Assembly (NCBI RefSeq): GCF_000003605.2
Contig: NW_003116454.1
Coordinates: forward strand, 814,295-862,671
Length of the DNA: 48,377 nucleotides
Direction: 5' to 3'
DNA from: Saccoglossus kowalevskii
Lineage: Eukaryota; Hemichordata; Enteropneusta; Harrimaniidae
Part shown: piece by piece, positions 10,680-22,280 of the stretch
Position numbering within the stretch: position 1 is the first letter of the stretch
Layout: every line of letters starts with the position of its first letter
The notes under the pieces: model-generated
Databases searched by the model: none
Seen by the model: the letters and a program-made list of their open reading frames with translations, nothing else
Told to the model about the DNA's origin: nothing
Program-made: the position numbers and the translations under genes

Positions 10680-10958
10680 TCTGGATATAATAAAAGGAAA
10701 ATGTCAGTAACACAGAAATAGGCAATTATTGCTTTATTACCAAAATCAGAAAAAGATCATATGGAACTCAGAAATTGGAGACCAGTATCTCTCCTTGATA
10801 AAGATTACAAAATAGCAAGTAGGTGTATTGCCAAAAGACTTTTACCAACACTAATTCATGAAGACCAATTAATAGATTATTGTGATAGTAGAGAAAACCC
10901 AGGGGCGGTTCTCTTCGTCGATTTTACAAAGGCGTTCGACACTCTTGAGTGGTCCTAA
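10680..10958 (+). mobile_element. LINE fragment, Tx1/L1-like reverse transcriptase N-terminal blocks
   Basis: The frame reads SVTQK, then AIIALLPKSEKDH, NWRPVSLLDKDYKIASRC and IAKRLLPTLIHEDQ, the hallmark entry blocks of Tx1/L1-clade reverse transcriptase. It then runs into GAVLFVDFTKAFDTLEWS, the block just before the catalytic region. About 15 residues normally found between HEDQ and LIDY are missing, a short in-frame deletion. A stop follows LEWS and later frames do not continue. It belongs to the same type of LINE as the endonuclease piece at 7822-8193, separated by the LTR element and by missing sequence. Confidence 0.8.
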
Positions 10959-11256
10959 AGCACTTGGTCTATAGGTGAAATATAGGTAAGGCTTTGGCGA
11001 AATTTGAAAGAGCAACTGGTATTTTTTATAGATTTTATTTTTCAGTCTGTTCGTCTGTTGTTTCCAGTTTAAAAAATATGAGCTGGCTGGAGCCTTCATC
11101 TCTTGTCTATTTCTTAGACGAGATACCAGCCGATACCCCCCCCCGCTCATTGGGAGTGCCTATGTCTAGTATTATCATCACTTCATTCAAAGTGTGGGTA
11201 ATCTTACACGTTTTATAAAAATAATTCTAAAAGCAGACGAAAACAGTCTGTGAAAA

Positions 11257-12020
11257 ATAATAAACATTGGTTTAATACCGAATGTGAAAAGAAAAAAATG
11301 AAATATAGACTAGTTGGGTTGAAGCACATTTCTAATTGGTACAAGTATTTTATTAAACGACTTGTTAAAGAATGTTAAGAGGCTTAAGTGTCAATTACGG
11401 AATTTTGAACTGAATAATCTAAAACGATAATAGATTATCCCAAATAAGTCAAGTAACTTCAAGAAATGAAATCCGGTAATATAATCCTAAATACATTTAA
11501 AGATCATTTTCGATAACTTCGCAAAAACTTCGACCCGAAACATGCCACCTACACCATTGACGAATTTACATTGACACCATTTGAACTCCGGTGTTGTTCC
11601 CACTGACTGGTGTATTGACAAGATTAGCCCAATATTCAAAAAACAAAGGTTCCTGCGATTATCCTAACATCTATAGGGGCATACCTCTTATGAGCTGTCT
11701 TGGTAATTTATTCACAGCTACAATTAGTAACAGGCTGTCTAATTATATTGAAGGTTTTAATATTTTGGATGACGATCAGACAGGTTTTAGAGAAGATTAT
11801 TCTACGCTTGGTCACGCCTTTGTCCTACATTCTTTAATAGAATTGTACTATTCCGGTCTTAAGCAATTTTACTACGCCTCGTCGATTTTAAAAAGGCATT
11901 TGAACATATTGATCGATCTTTCTTTGGGTCAAAGTCATCTCGCATGAGATCAATGGTAACATATTTAAGGTATTTTGCAAGATGTACTACACTGCTAAAG
12001 CGTGTGTTACAATGGTGTAA
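11257..12020 (+). mobile_element. LINE fragment, CR1/jockey-like reverse transcriptase
   Basis: A second, different LINE. It opens with KHWFNTECEKKKMKY, the 'WFN(D/E)EC' motif found before RT. It then has DWCIDKISPIFKK, YRGIPLMSCLGNLFTA and NILDDDQTGFREDYST, followed in another frame by VDFKKAFEHIDRS and then INGNIFKVFCKMYYTAKACV. That order is standard for metazoan CR1/jockey-like elements. Repeated frame changes and stops show a long-dead copy. The sequence ends before the catalytic YADD block. Confidence 0.75.
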
Positions 12021-13396
12021 TATCTGAAGAACAACTATAAATAGGTTAAGTTGTACGATTTAGGTAATTAGCAAGCACACATTGTCACCCTATACTAAAC
12101 ACATATATGACTGACATCTGATGAGTAGTTCTAGAAATATTGGGGGAAAAATGCAAATCGGGTGATTAATATGCACGATTACAACAAAAAATAATCAGGT
12201 TTGCTTATTGTCCAAGGGCATATACGTATGAAATTCTATTGAAATTTTTCGGGCTGGAAATCGGCTAATTATTATGCAACTTAGATAAAACATATGTACT
12301 GTTAGGTAGGTGTATTTCCTCAGTGCATCTGAGTACCAAGTTTCATTGAAATGTAATAATTAGTTTTGGAATAATGGTGGAAAAATTAATATGTTTCAAT
12401 TAAAGGGCGGTGGTCCTCGCGCAGCGCATGTGCGACATTTGTGCTGATGAGCATTTATTTTCCCACATTCCAATCACGCTGTCCATTGTCCTTGGCCATT
12501 TATACTTGTTTCATAAAAATGCAATACATAGTTGTTGAAATGTCAGTTGTGCAAATACAAAGGCTTAAATTATTATTATGCAAATTGGCTAAATAATTTT
12601 GATACCAAACCGTTAACAACTATTACATATTACGTTACAAGATATGTTGGGAATTATTACATTATTATAATTACACGATATACAAGAACTGTTGTTTTGA
12701 AATTTTGACACATTAATGACGTCTGTGCATTGTACCAGAGCATATATACGCTAAATTTCACTGAAATGCCAAGATTGGTTCACGAGATATCTGTAATGTG
12801 GCTCAAAGGGGAATTTCGGGGATTACTCGCTTCTGCAGTGTAGGGATACCATAAGACCTTGTAACGGAACACTGAAGTCATTCACACACCCATGTAGTCA
12901 GACACAGTCAGTTTCTGGAGTTGAGCTTCGATGTTCTTTAATGTAATAGTTGCTTCACAAATTTAAAATACATTAACGAATATGGTCATTGCATTGCATT
13001 ACATTTGTATGTGCCAACACTAACTATTATAGGTTATTACGCAATAATCCCGTGATATTGCGCCACAAATACTATGACTGGTACGACGGGATATCACAGG
13101 AAACAATGTAATTGCAATTTTAATTGCACCATCCCCTCGTAATACAACCTGTACATCACAGGGAATTGTTTTTGTTATATGACTAGGTATTATGGTAGTA
13201 ATGACGATGATGCATCCAATATACATCGTAATATTACACGGTATCTCTGGGATTATAGTATAAATATAATATTGTGACCCATGTACTACATCATGTAATG
13301 TAATAGTAACGTCGGGATGGAAGGTATCATGTGATAGAATACGATGTCATGGCGATTGTAATAATATCATACAACCTTGTTCACTGTGTTGCTCGT
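12021..13396. repeat. Repeat-rich noncoding stretch with diverged short phrases
   Basis: Two kinds of weak repetition are visible. First, a phrase like CAAGTTTCATTGAAATG recurs (about 12225, 12337 and 12752), each time after a CATATA-type run and before an AATTAGTTTTGG-like block. Second, 12640-13390 is rich in TTACACGATAT / ACGGGATATCACAGG-like words on both strands, which looks like an old diverged minisatellite or repeat tail. No coding frame is supported. Confidence 0.4.
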
Positions 13397-14072
13397 ATTA
13401 TCAGGGGGGAAATTCTTCTCTATGGGGTTCTCCACACGTGTCAGGGGGAAATCTCGTCTCGTCTCTCTATTGCGTCCCCTTGAGGTACGGGATCGGGAAT
13501 GTCACTTAAGCTTTACAGTCAAATAAGACACACACAACGAAATACGTTTCAGCTCTCGTCTTAGTCGGTCAATTCGAGCACACTATAAGACACAGTGCCC
13601 TGGGGCAAAATCCCCAAGACTATCGCAAGGCTAAACCAACTCTCTTAGACTGTGTCAACACTCGCCCCAAGGCTCTCCAGGACTGGACTCGACTGCCCAG
13701 GACTGCGTCTATCGTGGAGTACTTGCCAAGACCAACTCAAACTCTCTTTATTCATTTTCAAAACTCTAACCAATTACAAAGCAGTAAAAAGACTCTAGGA
13801 CATAACTTTCAATCATAAAACCAATCACACTAAGTACTGAATACGTCATATCTTTTGATTAATCGTTCACTACATTAATAACTATGAATATAAACTGTCA
13901 GAATGAGTAGTCTGAATAGCGGCGGTTATCTGGTAATTAGTTCCAAATCACTGAGCCAAGTTCCGTCCAAAACTTCAAATAGGCCTAAACGATGACAGAC
14001 ATAACACAGCAATTCAGCTAATAATCAGCTAATTAAGTCGGTCAACAGATATGCAAAAACAAATTCATGACA
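13397..14072 (-). repeat. LTR copy 2, left terminal repeat
   Basis: Almost identical to 15705-16382. Shared landmarks are TTCTTCTCTATGGGGTTCTC, GGCTCTCCAGGACTGGACTC and AAACAAATTCATGACA. The outermost few bases are uncertain. Confidence 0.82.
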
Positions 14073-14181
14073 CATCCCTTCACCCAAACTGAGATTGTGC
14101 CTCCTAGCATAACACGTTCACAAATCAAAGATACCGTCCTCTACTCATCGTCATACAGGTTAAATACAATACTAAGAAAAA

Positions 14182-14630
14182 NNNNNNNNNNNNNNNNNNN
14201 NNNNNNNNNNNNNNNNNNNNNNNNNNNNNNNNNNNNNNNNNNNNNNNNNNNNNNNNNNNNNNNNNNNNNNNNNNNNNNNNNNNNNNNNNNNNNNNNNNNN
14301 NNNNNNNNNNNNNNNNNNNNNNNNNNNNNNNNNNNNNNNNNNNNNNNNNNNNNNNNNNNNNNNNNNNNNNNNNNNNNNNNNNNNNNNNNNNNNNNNNNNN
14401 NNNNNNNNNNNNNNNNNNNNNNNNNNNNNNNNNNNNNNNNNNNNNNNNNNNNNNNNNNNNNNNNNNNNNNNNNNNNNNNNNNNNNNNNNNNNNNNNNNNN
14501 NNNNNNNNNNNNNNNNNNNNNNNNNNNNNNNNNNNNNNNNNNNNNNNNNNNNNNNNNNNNNNNNNNNNNNNNNNNNNNNNNNNNNNNNNNNNNNNNNNNN
14601 NNNNNNNNNNNNNNNNNNNNNNNNNNNNNN
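14182..14630. other. Assembly gap (449 N)
   Basis: All bases are N, inside the interior of LTR copy 2. The equivalent interior of copy 1 (about 8930-9310) suggests noncoding sequence of similar length. Confidence 0.99.
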
Positions 14631-15704
14631 TTAATCAAACTCCTGTCATATACGCTTATAAACTTCAACTGAACTCAAAAGTCGTTAATCTAAACACAAG
14701 TCATACGGCGTGGAAACAGAATGCAAAGACAAAGTCGCTTTCATAACACATTACTCCTCTGGCAAAAAGACGGGGAAAAGCAAAACGATAGAAACTACTG
14801 AGTTACATATAATCCTGTCAATCATGAACAAAAAGCTTGCGTTATCAAACAATACGTATATAAGCGCACCAAGCTCCCATCTCAAAAAGATATAAAAAAA
14901 CGTTACAAAGTGCTCTCAACTCAAAAAGCGTCAAAAGTATTCCGGAAACAACACATAAACAAAAACAACTCTTAAAACGTCGGTATCTCTGTACTCGACA
15001 AATCTCAAAACTCTGAAAAACTCATTAGGGCATTACTTTCCCCATCATATCCCTTACTCATAAACTCATTAAAACACCATAAAACTTCACAAAACTCAAA
15101 ACACTGTTGCAAAACATGTCCACTGAGGCGCGCTTAAATCGTTATAAAGAACCTCACACGTCACTAAATATCATTTCAAAACAAAGATCTGGGCGCTTAC
15201 ATACATACAATTCAACATCACAAAAAAACGGTAAGAAAAACGATAGGAAAAGCAAGCAATACATTGCATTACTGAGCAATAGTGTTAGGATTGTGGGAAA
15301 GAGTTCAACATCTTGAGTTACACAGTGTCAGTTACAGTGTCCAGCGAGCAGTTCTCTAAGCAATACACAGATAGCTAAAGTTCTAATCAAAGTCTATAAG
15401 CGTCTCTTCTCTTGTCGCGTTATTCCGGGTCGTTCTTTGTCATCTTCTTGTCTTTAGTGTCGCTCAATTCTTAATTATACTGTCCTATCCGGTACTCATC
15501 CTTCGTAAGGGGTTCAGAAGTCTTCATCTCTTCAGCGTCGTTCATCGGTGCCATACTGTTAACGGTGTTAGTCGTCAAGCGCAGTTTTGTCTCTGCCATC
15601 GAGCCAGTTAGTTTGGTTCGCAAGAAAGACACACTTTCGCCATTTCACTTTTCTTCACAGGATGTCAATGTGCGTAAGACGCAATGCCCAGGGTTCTCAC
15701 ACCA

Positions 15705-16382
15705 TGTATCACGGGGAATATTCTTCTCTATGGGGTTCTCCACACGTGTCAGGGGGAAATCTCGTCTCGTCTCTCTATCGCGTCCCCTTGAGGTACGGGA
15801 TCGGGAATGTCACTTAAGCTTTACAGTCAAATAAGACACACACAACGAAATACATTTCAGCTCTCGTCTTAGTCGGTCAATCGAGCACACTATAAGACAC
15901 AGCGCCCTGGGGGAAAAATCCCCAAGACTATCGCAAGGCTGAACCAAGACTCTCTTAGACTGCGTCAACACTCGCCCCAAGGCTCTCCAGGACTGGACTC
16001 GACTGCCCAGGACTGCGTCTATCGTGGAGTACTTGCCAAGACCAACTCAAACTCTCTTTATTCATTTTCAAAACTCTAACCAATTACAAAGCAGTAAAAA
16101 GACTCTAGGGCGTAACTTTCAATCATAAAGCCAATCAAACTAAGTACTGAATACGTCATATCTTTTGATTAATCGTTCACTACATTAATAACTATGAATA
16201 TAAACTGTCAGAATGAGTAGTCTGAATAGCGGCGGTTATCTGGTAATTAGTTCCAAATCACTGAGCCAAGTTCCATCCAAAACTTCAAATAGGCCTAAAC
16301 GATGACAGACATAACACAGCAATTCAGTTAATAATCAGCTAATTACGTCGGTCAACAGATATGCAAAAACAAATTCATGACA
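15705..16382 (-). repeat. LTR copy 2, right terminal repeat
   Basis: 678 bp, bounded by TGTATC at 15705 and TCATGACA at 16375-16382. Its left neighbour is the PBS-like segment and its right neighbour is unrelated flanking DNA. Confidence 0.82.
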
Positions 16383-17339
16383 GTATACTTACAGTACAGT
16401 GCAGTACCGCGACATTCTATAATGGATTATACTAGTATGAAAGACCAAGACGGACAAAATGGGTTCATCAGGAAGATTGTGGGTTTGGTTATCCACACTG
16501 CAGTGAGTAAAGAACACATTACCGGTCTGAATATGTAATCTTTTATTCAGCGTGCTGTTCCTGTCTTTAAATAACACCATCATTGTCATAGCAAATAGTG
16601 GCTTACTGCGAGATAGTAACTTGACCCCTTTGATTACAGAGTATAAATAATGTAAATACAAACCTAAGAAGGGATAAAGTCACTTATCGATAATCATAAG
16701 TTCATTTGTTTGATAAAGGGGATTGCGTAATGATATAGTGGACAATCAGCATTACAACGAACTCATGTTATGCAACATTTCGGCATCGACTGATTAATAT
16801 CTATGTAGTCCAGTCAATTTATGGTTTGACCCATCACAAATTGCAACACAATACACTCTGGGGAGGTGCCTAGATTGACATACTAAATGTCTAGGAAAAT
16901 CTAGGCTTCCGAAATATACCTAATTTGCATATACTCAAAATGGCCGTTTGGTGCATTTTTACAACATGGAAAATATAGATATTAGGTAGTATATTTCATT
17001 CCAGATGAATTTTTTTAAATATTCAAATTGCTGCGATATGGTTTGGTGTGTGTGTTTGTGATTGTGAAAATTTGTTATTGCCATTTGCATAAATCCAATA
17101 TGGCCGACAAAAAAAGTATCATTCAAACCTCAGGTGGCCCCTCGGAGTCTGTTCCTTGTAATGACTCCGTGAGCCATGCCGTGGTTCGATGAGATGGGCA
17201 AAGGGAATGGCCGCGTTTATGGAATATTTCGACCAGTTAGTCGGAAACAATCCACGCACTGAGAACAGAGTGACGACCCTCAAACTTCGAATTGTGGCCA
17301 GCCACTGAAACAAATTGTTTTCCACTGCCAGCACTAGGA
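16383..17339. other. Intergenic, no gene recognised
   Basis: One weak candidate on the plus strand: ATG at 16421 opens a short frame (MDYTSMKDQDGQNGFIRKIV...) that reaches a GTGAGT donor-like site near 16503. I do not recognise it. Between 16850 and 17110 the sequence has phrases such as AAAATGGCCGTTTGG and CCAATATGGCCGAC, common in dispersed invertebrate repeats. Nothing else is supported. Confidence 0.3.
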
Positions 17340-19640
17340 TGTCTCAATGGCGGAACGCACCAGCCTTCTAGACCAGCAGACACAGCCATTGGTATTACAC
17401 CGCACAGCTAAGCGGGATATCCTGCAGTTTCACCTGGCTCTCGTGGCAGGGGCTTCCTCTGTTCAGTGGAATGTGGTTTGGGCTGTTATTCAGGCTGGAC
17501 CTCCCCCATCCTCTTCTTTTTTGAGGATGGAAGAAACAGTTGGTACAGGTGAGACCCGCGAGCCAGCTTCTGACTAGGGCAAGCAGTAAGGACCCCAAGC
17601 TGAGGAAACATAACAACCAAAGTTGGCACTCACTGGCCAGAAGTAGCCAGGAGACAAGTGTCCCGACTCTTCCAGGGGAGAGAAGAGTGGCGACGTGACC
17701 CCCAGGAAGAAGGGACCAGGTGGTGGTCCCCTTCTTCCTCGGGGGTCGCCTACCAAGCTCACAAAGGAAGCAGGTTTGATGCTTCCGCTTGCGACAAGGG
17801 GAATCCGATGTGGAACCACCTGAACCCACACATCTCTGTCGCACTGATTGTACTGGTGTATTTCGGTTCGAAGGCAGTGCGTAACTGATCCCTGGACTCT
17901 CCAGGTGGCGATACAAGGTTACAAGATCTCCATCCAACTGGCACCAGTCCCCGTTTGGGGCACTACCAGGGACCGCCGCAAAGCAGGAGCCATCTGACAG
18001 GAGGTAGATAGTTTGCTTACAAAGAGCGCTATACACAGGATAGAGGACCCGGAATTAAGTTCGGGTTTCTACTCTACTAAGTATTGGTAGTTCCAAAGAC
18101 TACAACTGAGACTACATGTGGATGTGCCTCGTTCTTGACTTAAGCAGACTAAATCCGTATGAGCTTCCTGGAAACGCAGAGCACCATATTATTCTCTGTT
18201 CTTTCTACTGGTTATCCTCGCTAGATTTGAGTGACACTTACCCGTACATACTGATACACCCAGTGAGTCAACAACTCCCTCGATTTGCCCAGTTGGACCA
18301 AGTAGTCGAGTGCAGGGTGCTCCCCTTCAGGTTTTGCATGGCTCCACACATAGAGTGTGGAAACAGTTGGTGCTACTGCTGCGCCGGTACACATCACATC
18401 AATACACATCAACGTGTACCTTGATGGCTAGTTGCTAGACAACCCCGCAAGGGGTGCTTAGTGAAACAGTAAGGCTAATACTAGTTTCTCTAGACCAGTT
18501 GTGCTTCCTAGTAAATCGAGCACCCTCAGCCAACACAACAGTTGGTGTTCCTGGTCAGAGAGTTTGACACGGAGATGGGTTTGGTACAATCGCCGCAGGC
18601 TCATTGCCGATATGACCTAGCAAATGCCGAGTCAATGTTCCCTCTGTGTTCCTCCAATAACTAATGTGGATCATCGGAATGATGTCGAAGAGGTTCAAAG
18701 GGTAGTTCCCACAGGCCATGTTACGCAGCTGCCCGTTACAGCACACTGTTATTGCAACACCGAGCTCTCTTATGGGAATTGGAGAGGCGAGTAACACTCT
18801 TGCACCAAGCGAGGGATGCCTTGCCCTGGTGTTCGGCAATTGCCAACCTCAGGCAGGGGGTCCCCTTGGACCCACTTGCCTCAGTTATGACTCTGAAAAC
18901 GGATACCTCCATCGCATATTGGGGAGCACACGTATTGGATGAACAAGGCCAATGGAAAATATGGCCCCTAACGTTAGATTCAGGAGTGGCATATCAACTG
19001 GCTCGAACTGAAAGACGTGTGCTTAGCACTACTCCACTTTCTATCCATAGTTCGAGACCACAGAATCTTGCTTCGCACAGACAACACAGCAGTGGTTTCC
19101 TATAGCTACAGGGGGGGGGGATCCCCATCGTCAGTCTTTGGTACCTGGAATACAATGTGTAGCTAGCGGCACATCACCTTCCAGGGGCGAGAAACAGTCA
19201 AGCGAACGCCCTCTCGTGGCGGCTCCATCTCCAGAATGTGGAGTGCCAGGAACAATTTGTTGAGCCTCTTGGACACACATAGACCTGTACGCCTTACTGG
19301 TACTGGAGAAACAGGAGTGCATCTACACTTTGACGCGGGTGGAGCCCAATGGGCCAAGCAAGGTCTGGTTTCCACTATTGTTGGAAATGTTAGTCGAAAC
19401 ATCAGGAGTGCTTCTGGACTTCCAGATATGCTGTCCCAGCCGGACGGCTCATTGCCTTTGAGCCCAGTGATGTACAACTTACAAGCATCGAGACTCTCAG
19501 TTGACTCACTCAGAGTGGGCTGCCAATGTCCTGGCCAGGGCGAACAGGGATCCCACCAACACAGCATATGTGGCAAAAGCGAGCGAATTGTCAGCATACA
19601 AAATGCATATGTGGAACAGCAATAAAATAGAATAAAGAAC
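17340..19640 (+). mobile_element. DIRS-like (tyrosine-recombinase class) retrotransposon relic (fossil)
   Basis: The region is GC-richer than its neighbours. In order it shows a gag-side piece (RTAKRDILQFHLA, 17400-17440) and the block SSGFYSTKY near 18060. These are followed by the reverse transcriptase entry LDLSRLNPYEL, then LDLSDTYPYILIHP and CRVLPFRFCMAP (18120-18350). An RNase H part follows (NLRQGVPLDP, SIAYWGAHVLDEQGQW, about 18850-18960, and a TDNTAVV-like segment). The tail near 19540 (RDPTNTAYVAKASELSAYK) fits the segment leading to the recombinase. 'GFYSxxF...LDLSRLN' together with 'NLRQGVPLDPP' is typical of DIRS-type elements. It is broken in several places and neither end was found. 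Long minus-strand frames here (for example 17395-18036, 19163-19735) are shadows. Confidence 0.7.
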
Positions 19641-20185
19641 TGTGGTGGGAATAAGATTATAAGAAGCAAATGAATAAGTACCTCTTTTAGTGTTATCATC
19701 CCAAATCGAACAGAAGAGTTCCATTTCCACCTCACACATAACTCTAATTATCATTCCAAGCTTCCGAAATCAATTTGATATTACCCCTTCTGGATTAATA
19801 ATTATGTCATTGAGAGGGGCGTATAAAATTAAATTTGGGTAGGTGGCCGGTTAAGGTTACAAGAGTGCAAAGGAAACTCTTTCATAATAATAATATCCTA
19901 TCAAATCGAATCAAATATATTTAATGGAGTTCTATGTATTCTTTATATTGAAAGTTATTTGTATGGACATGAACAGAGATTCTTTATTTCCATGTCACTG
20001 AATATATCATAATGTAGTAAAAGCAACAACACGTTCATTTATTTTGATTGATTTTATTTGGATTTTACATCTATACATACATACAGACTAACGTATCATT
20101 ATCACTTTTTTCTCACCTCATGTGGCATTTACAAGAAAAGCAATACAGAACCAGCCACAGGAACCACAAAGAATAATCATTTATC
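19641..20185. other. AT-rich intergenic
   Basis: No gene or terminal repeat seen. CATACATACATAC near 20078 is a short simple repeat. Confidence 0.35.
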
Positions 20186-22280
20186 ATGGCAATACAGCAA
20201 ACACTAGTATTATTGCGAACAACAATACTCGCACCACTTCACAGGTCACGCCTTGCTGTCCAACAGGATATAAGTGAAGATACACTTGCAGCTTTTGATA
20301 GCTCTGCAACAGTGAGTGCAGTCCAACCTGTTTCCCAAAGGTGAATAATCTAGTAAATGTGTTGATTATTAAACTCAGCATATGAATGACGAAAATATAT
20401 TGGAATTGATCGATTGTAGTGGTCTTCTTACCAAGGACATTTGACACATACTTGCAGAGTTATCTACCTTGATGGGACTGCTTTCTACCAAAAACTGAGT
20501 AGAAAATGAATGACACTTTCTCACATAAGAATACATGCAGTATCTCAAGCCCTCATATGCAAAGGGTATTGGGAGTAAATGGACAGAAGAAGTTAGGAGA
20601 AAGGACACGGCCTGTCAAAAGTTACATATTCCAAGTTATCTTGGCAGCTACTGACCTATTGCAGAGAAAGAAAATGGTAAAGACGGTGTGTTATTCATGA
20701 CACACCTGCCAGTTAGACTGTATATGTCAGTTGATGTTTTGTTGATGTTTCAACAGTTACTTCAACCACAGTTGTTTTTGGGTGATAGTCGTTAAACTGG
20801 TGGCAACGTCACGGATTCAGAGATATTCATCTGGATCTGAAAACAAGGTTCGTCTTCAAATTCATGAAGAGCTACAAGGGAAGCTAGAAAACGTAATGCC
20901 TTTGTCCAGTATGAGTTGGAACAAGAACAACACAACCTAAGCCTTCAAGCCGAGCTAACAATATTTGAAGGTCAGAATGAAGAGAACGTGTTTGAAAGCC
21001 ATTCTGACATCCTCCCTGATCTGCAAAAAAAAGACAGCATTGGAAACTATTGACAGCTACTATAATTCAAGTTATCTTCCACCACCAAATTATTTCACTT
21101 GTACTTATTGTTGATGTACGCCAAACATTAGTTTTTGTCCCGTCATATTTGTCAGTACTACGAAATGACAGAACCGCTGCTTTATCCAAATAATGATAAA
21201 CTGCCAACTACCTCAAGGAAAGTTCACAGTTGTACCTCTATTGGTAACCAACCAACCGACCAACCAACCAACCAACCAACCAACCAACCAAGATTTATTG
21301 TTAGACTAGGTATGGACAACAGATGAACTGCCGATTGCCAAGCCAGGAGACAATCAAAGTGTTACTTTTCAGCAACTCGAAGATAAACAAGTCACCGTTC
21401 TGGTTGGAATATGTTTAATGTATATATTACATTTGCGAATCACTTTTGGGTACCAAGGGGTGCCACGTCACTGGAAGATGCCTACCTATCAAAATATTGA
21501 ATGCTGCTGAAGCGACGTGTTCAAAAGGAACCACCACTTCGTGAGCTATAGAAGATTACCTTACCTGGAGTCATGCTAGAAAAGTACTTGATAATGAATT
21601 GGTTGAGACAACTGGCTGTGTGGTACTTGACCCATCATTACTACTTCGACAAAAACTAAGTAATGTTGGAGTGATATCTGACTATGCTGTTAGGTATAAA
21701 TGTACTCCAATGTATGATTGGCTCCTATCTGGTTCTGATTTAAACAACTTAAGCAGATGTTTAACGAAGTAAGATTCAACATTAAAGATTGTGATCCACA
21801 GAGATTTTTCAAGATGGTGATTTGGCAGTGTATTACCAGCCAACAACATTCTGCTGCAAGTTTGTAACCTTGAATCTGAATATGATGACTAATTACCCAC
21901 AGCTTGGTGGATTTCATAAATTTGAAGAATATCTCAATTGCAAGGTGTTACAAGCCATCCTGGTTTGGCAGGCCAGAGCTAAAATAAAGCTCAAGTAATA
22001 GAGCTCAACGCACACAACCTGCCAAATTCCAATGGCCATACCAAGAAATCTTTCAAACAATGGTGTGATGGCCCACAGTTTCCGTGCCAACAAGGGTAGC
22101 AACCAGCTGACCTGCCAGACAGACCCAGAACTGAAAAGACTGAAATTACTATAAAACAGTCATATGATGAGGGACAGGTCATTTTATTGCACTATTTTCC
22201 TCTTGTTGTTGAAGTCGTACAACAAGGCATGCTATGGCTCAATTCAGAGGCTAAATACATTGTAAAACGAAAGTAAATTG
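20186..22280 (+). pseudogene. Unrecognised, decayed protein-coding-like region
   Basis: Several plus-strand frames look like fragments of real protein. At 20186-20345 a 52-codon ATG frame begins MAIQQTLVLLRTTILAPLHR. About 20860-21050 gives RATREARKRNAFVQYELEQE then SLQAELTIFEGQNEENVFES, which is charged and coiled-coil-like. About 21575-21768 gives ELVETTGCVVLDPSLLLRQK then SNVGVISDYAVRYKCTPMYD. These lie in different frames separated by stops. I cannot assign a family. Either a decayed host gene or the coding part of an unknown transposon would fit. No terminal repeats were found around it. A GGTT/AACC microsatellite lies inside it. Confidence 0.35.
21244..21291. repeat. (AACC)n tetranucleotide microsatellite
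   Basis: About twelve AACC units with one or two substitutions (AACCGACC). The Gln-Pro-Thr-Asn peptide it gives in one frame is an artefact. Confidence 0.95.

Larger units (their letters stand above)
13397..16382 (-). mobile_element. Non-autonomous LTR retrotransposon, copy 2 (fossil, contains assembly gap)
   Basis: Same family as copy 1, with longer repeats at both ends (about 13397-14072 and 15705-16382). On the minus strand the LTR starts TGTCATGAATTTG and ends with GATACA. The PBS-like TGGTGTGAGAACCC lies at 15691-15704, and the purine-rich tract GGGTGAAGGGATG abuts the other LTR at 14073. A 4-bp GTAT occurs just outside the right end (16383-16386) and next to the left end, a possible target duplication. 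The interior is about 1.63 kb including 449 unknown bases, and no gag-pol frame is seen. The LTRs differ by only about 2-3 percent by eye, so this copy is much younger than copy 1. Confidence 0.82.

Noticed and set aside
10869-11150. 93-codon minus-strand frame
   Set aside because: Shadow of the plus-strand LINE RT block GAVLFVDFTKAF and following decayed LINE sequence.
14067-14672. Two long open frames spanning the gap on both strands
   Set aside because: Almost all residues are X from the 449 N bases; the real codons lie in LTR and interior sequence.
17395-19735. Long minus-strand frames of 213 and 190 codons
   Set aside because: They lie opposite the plus-strand RT/RNase H signatures of the DIRS-like relic, have no domain of their own, and their length is explained by the GC-rich sequence.
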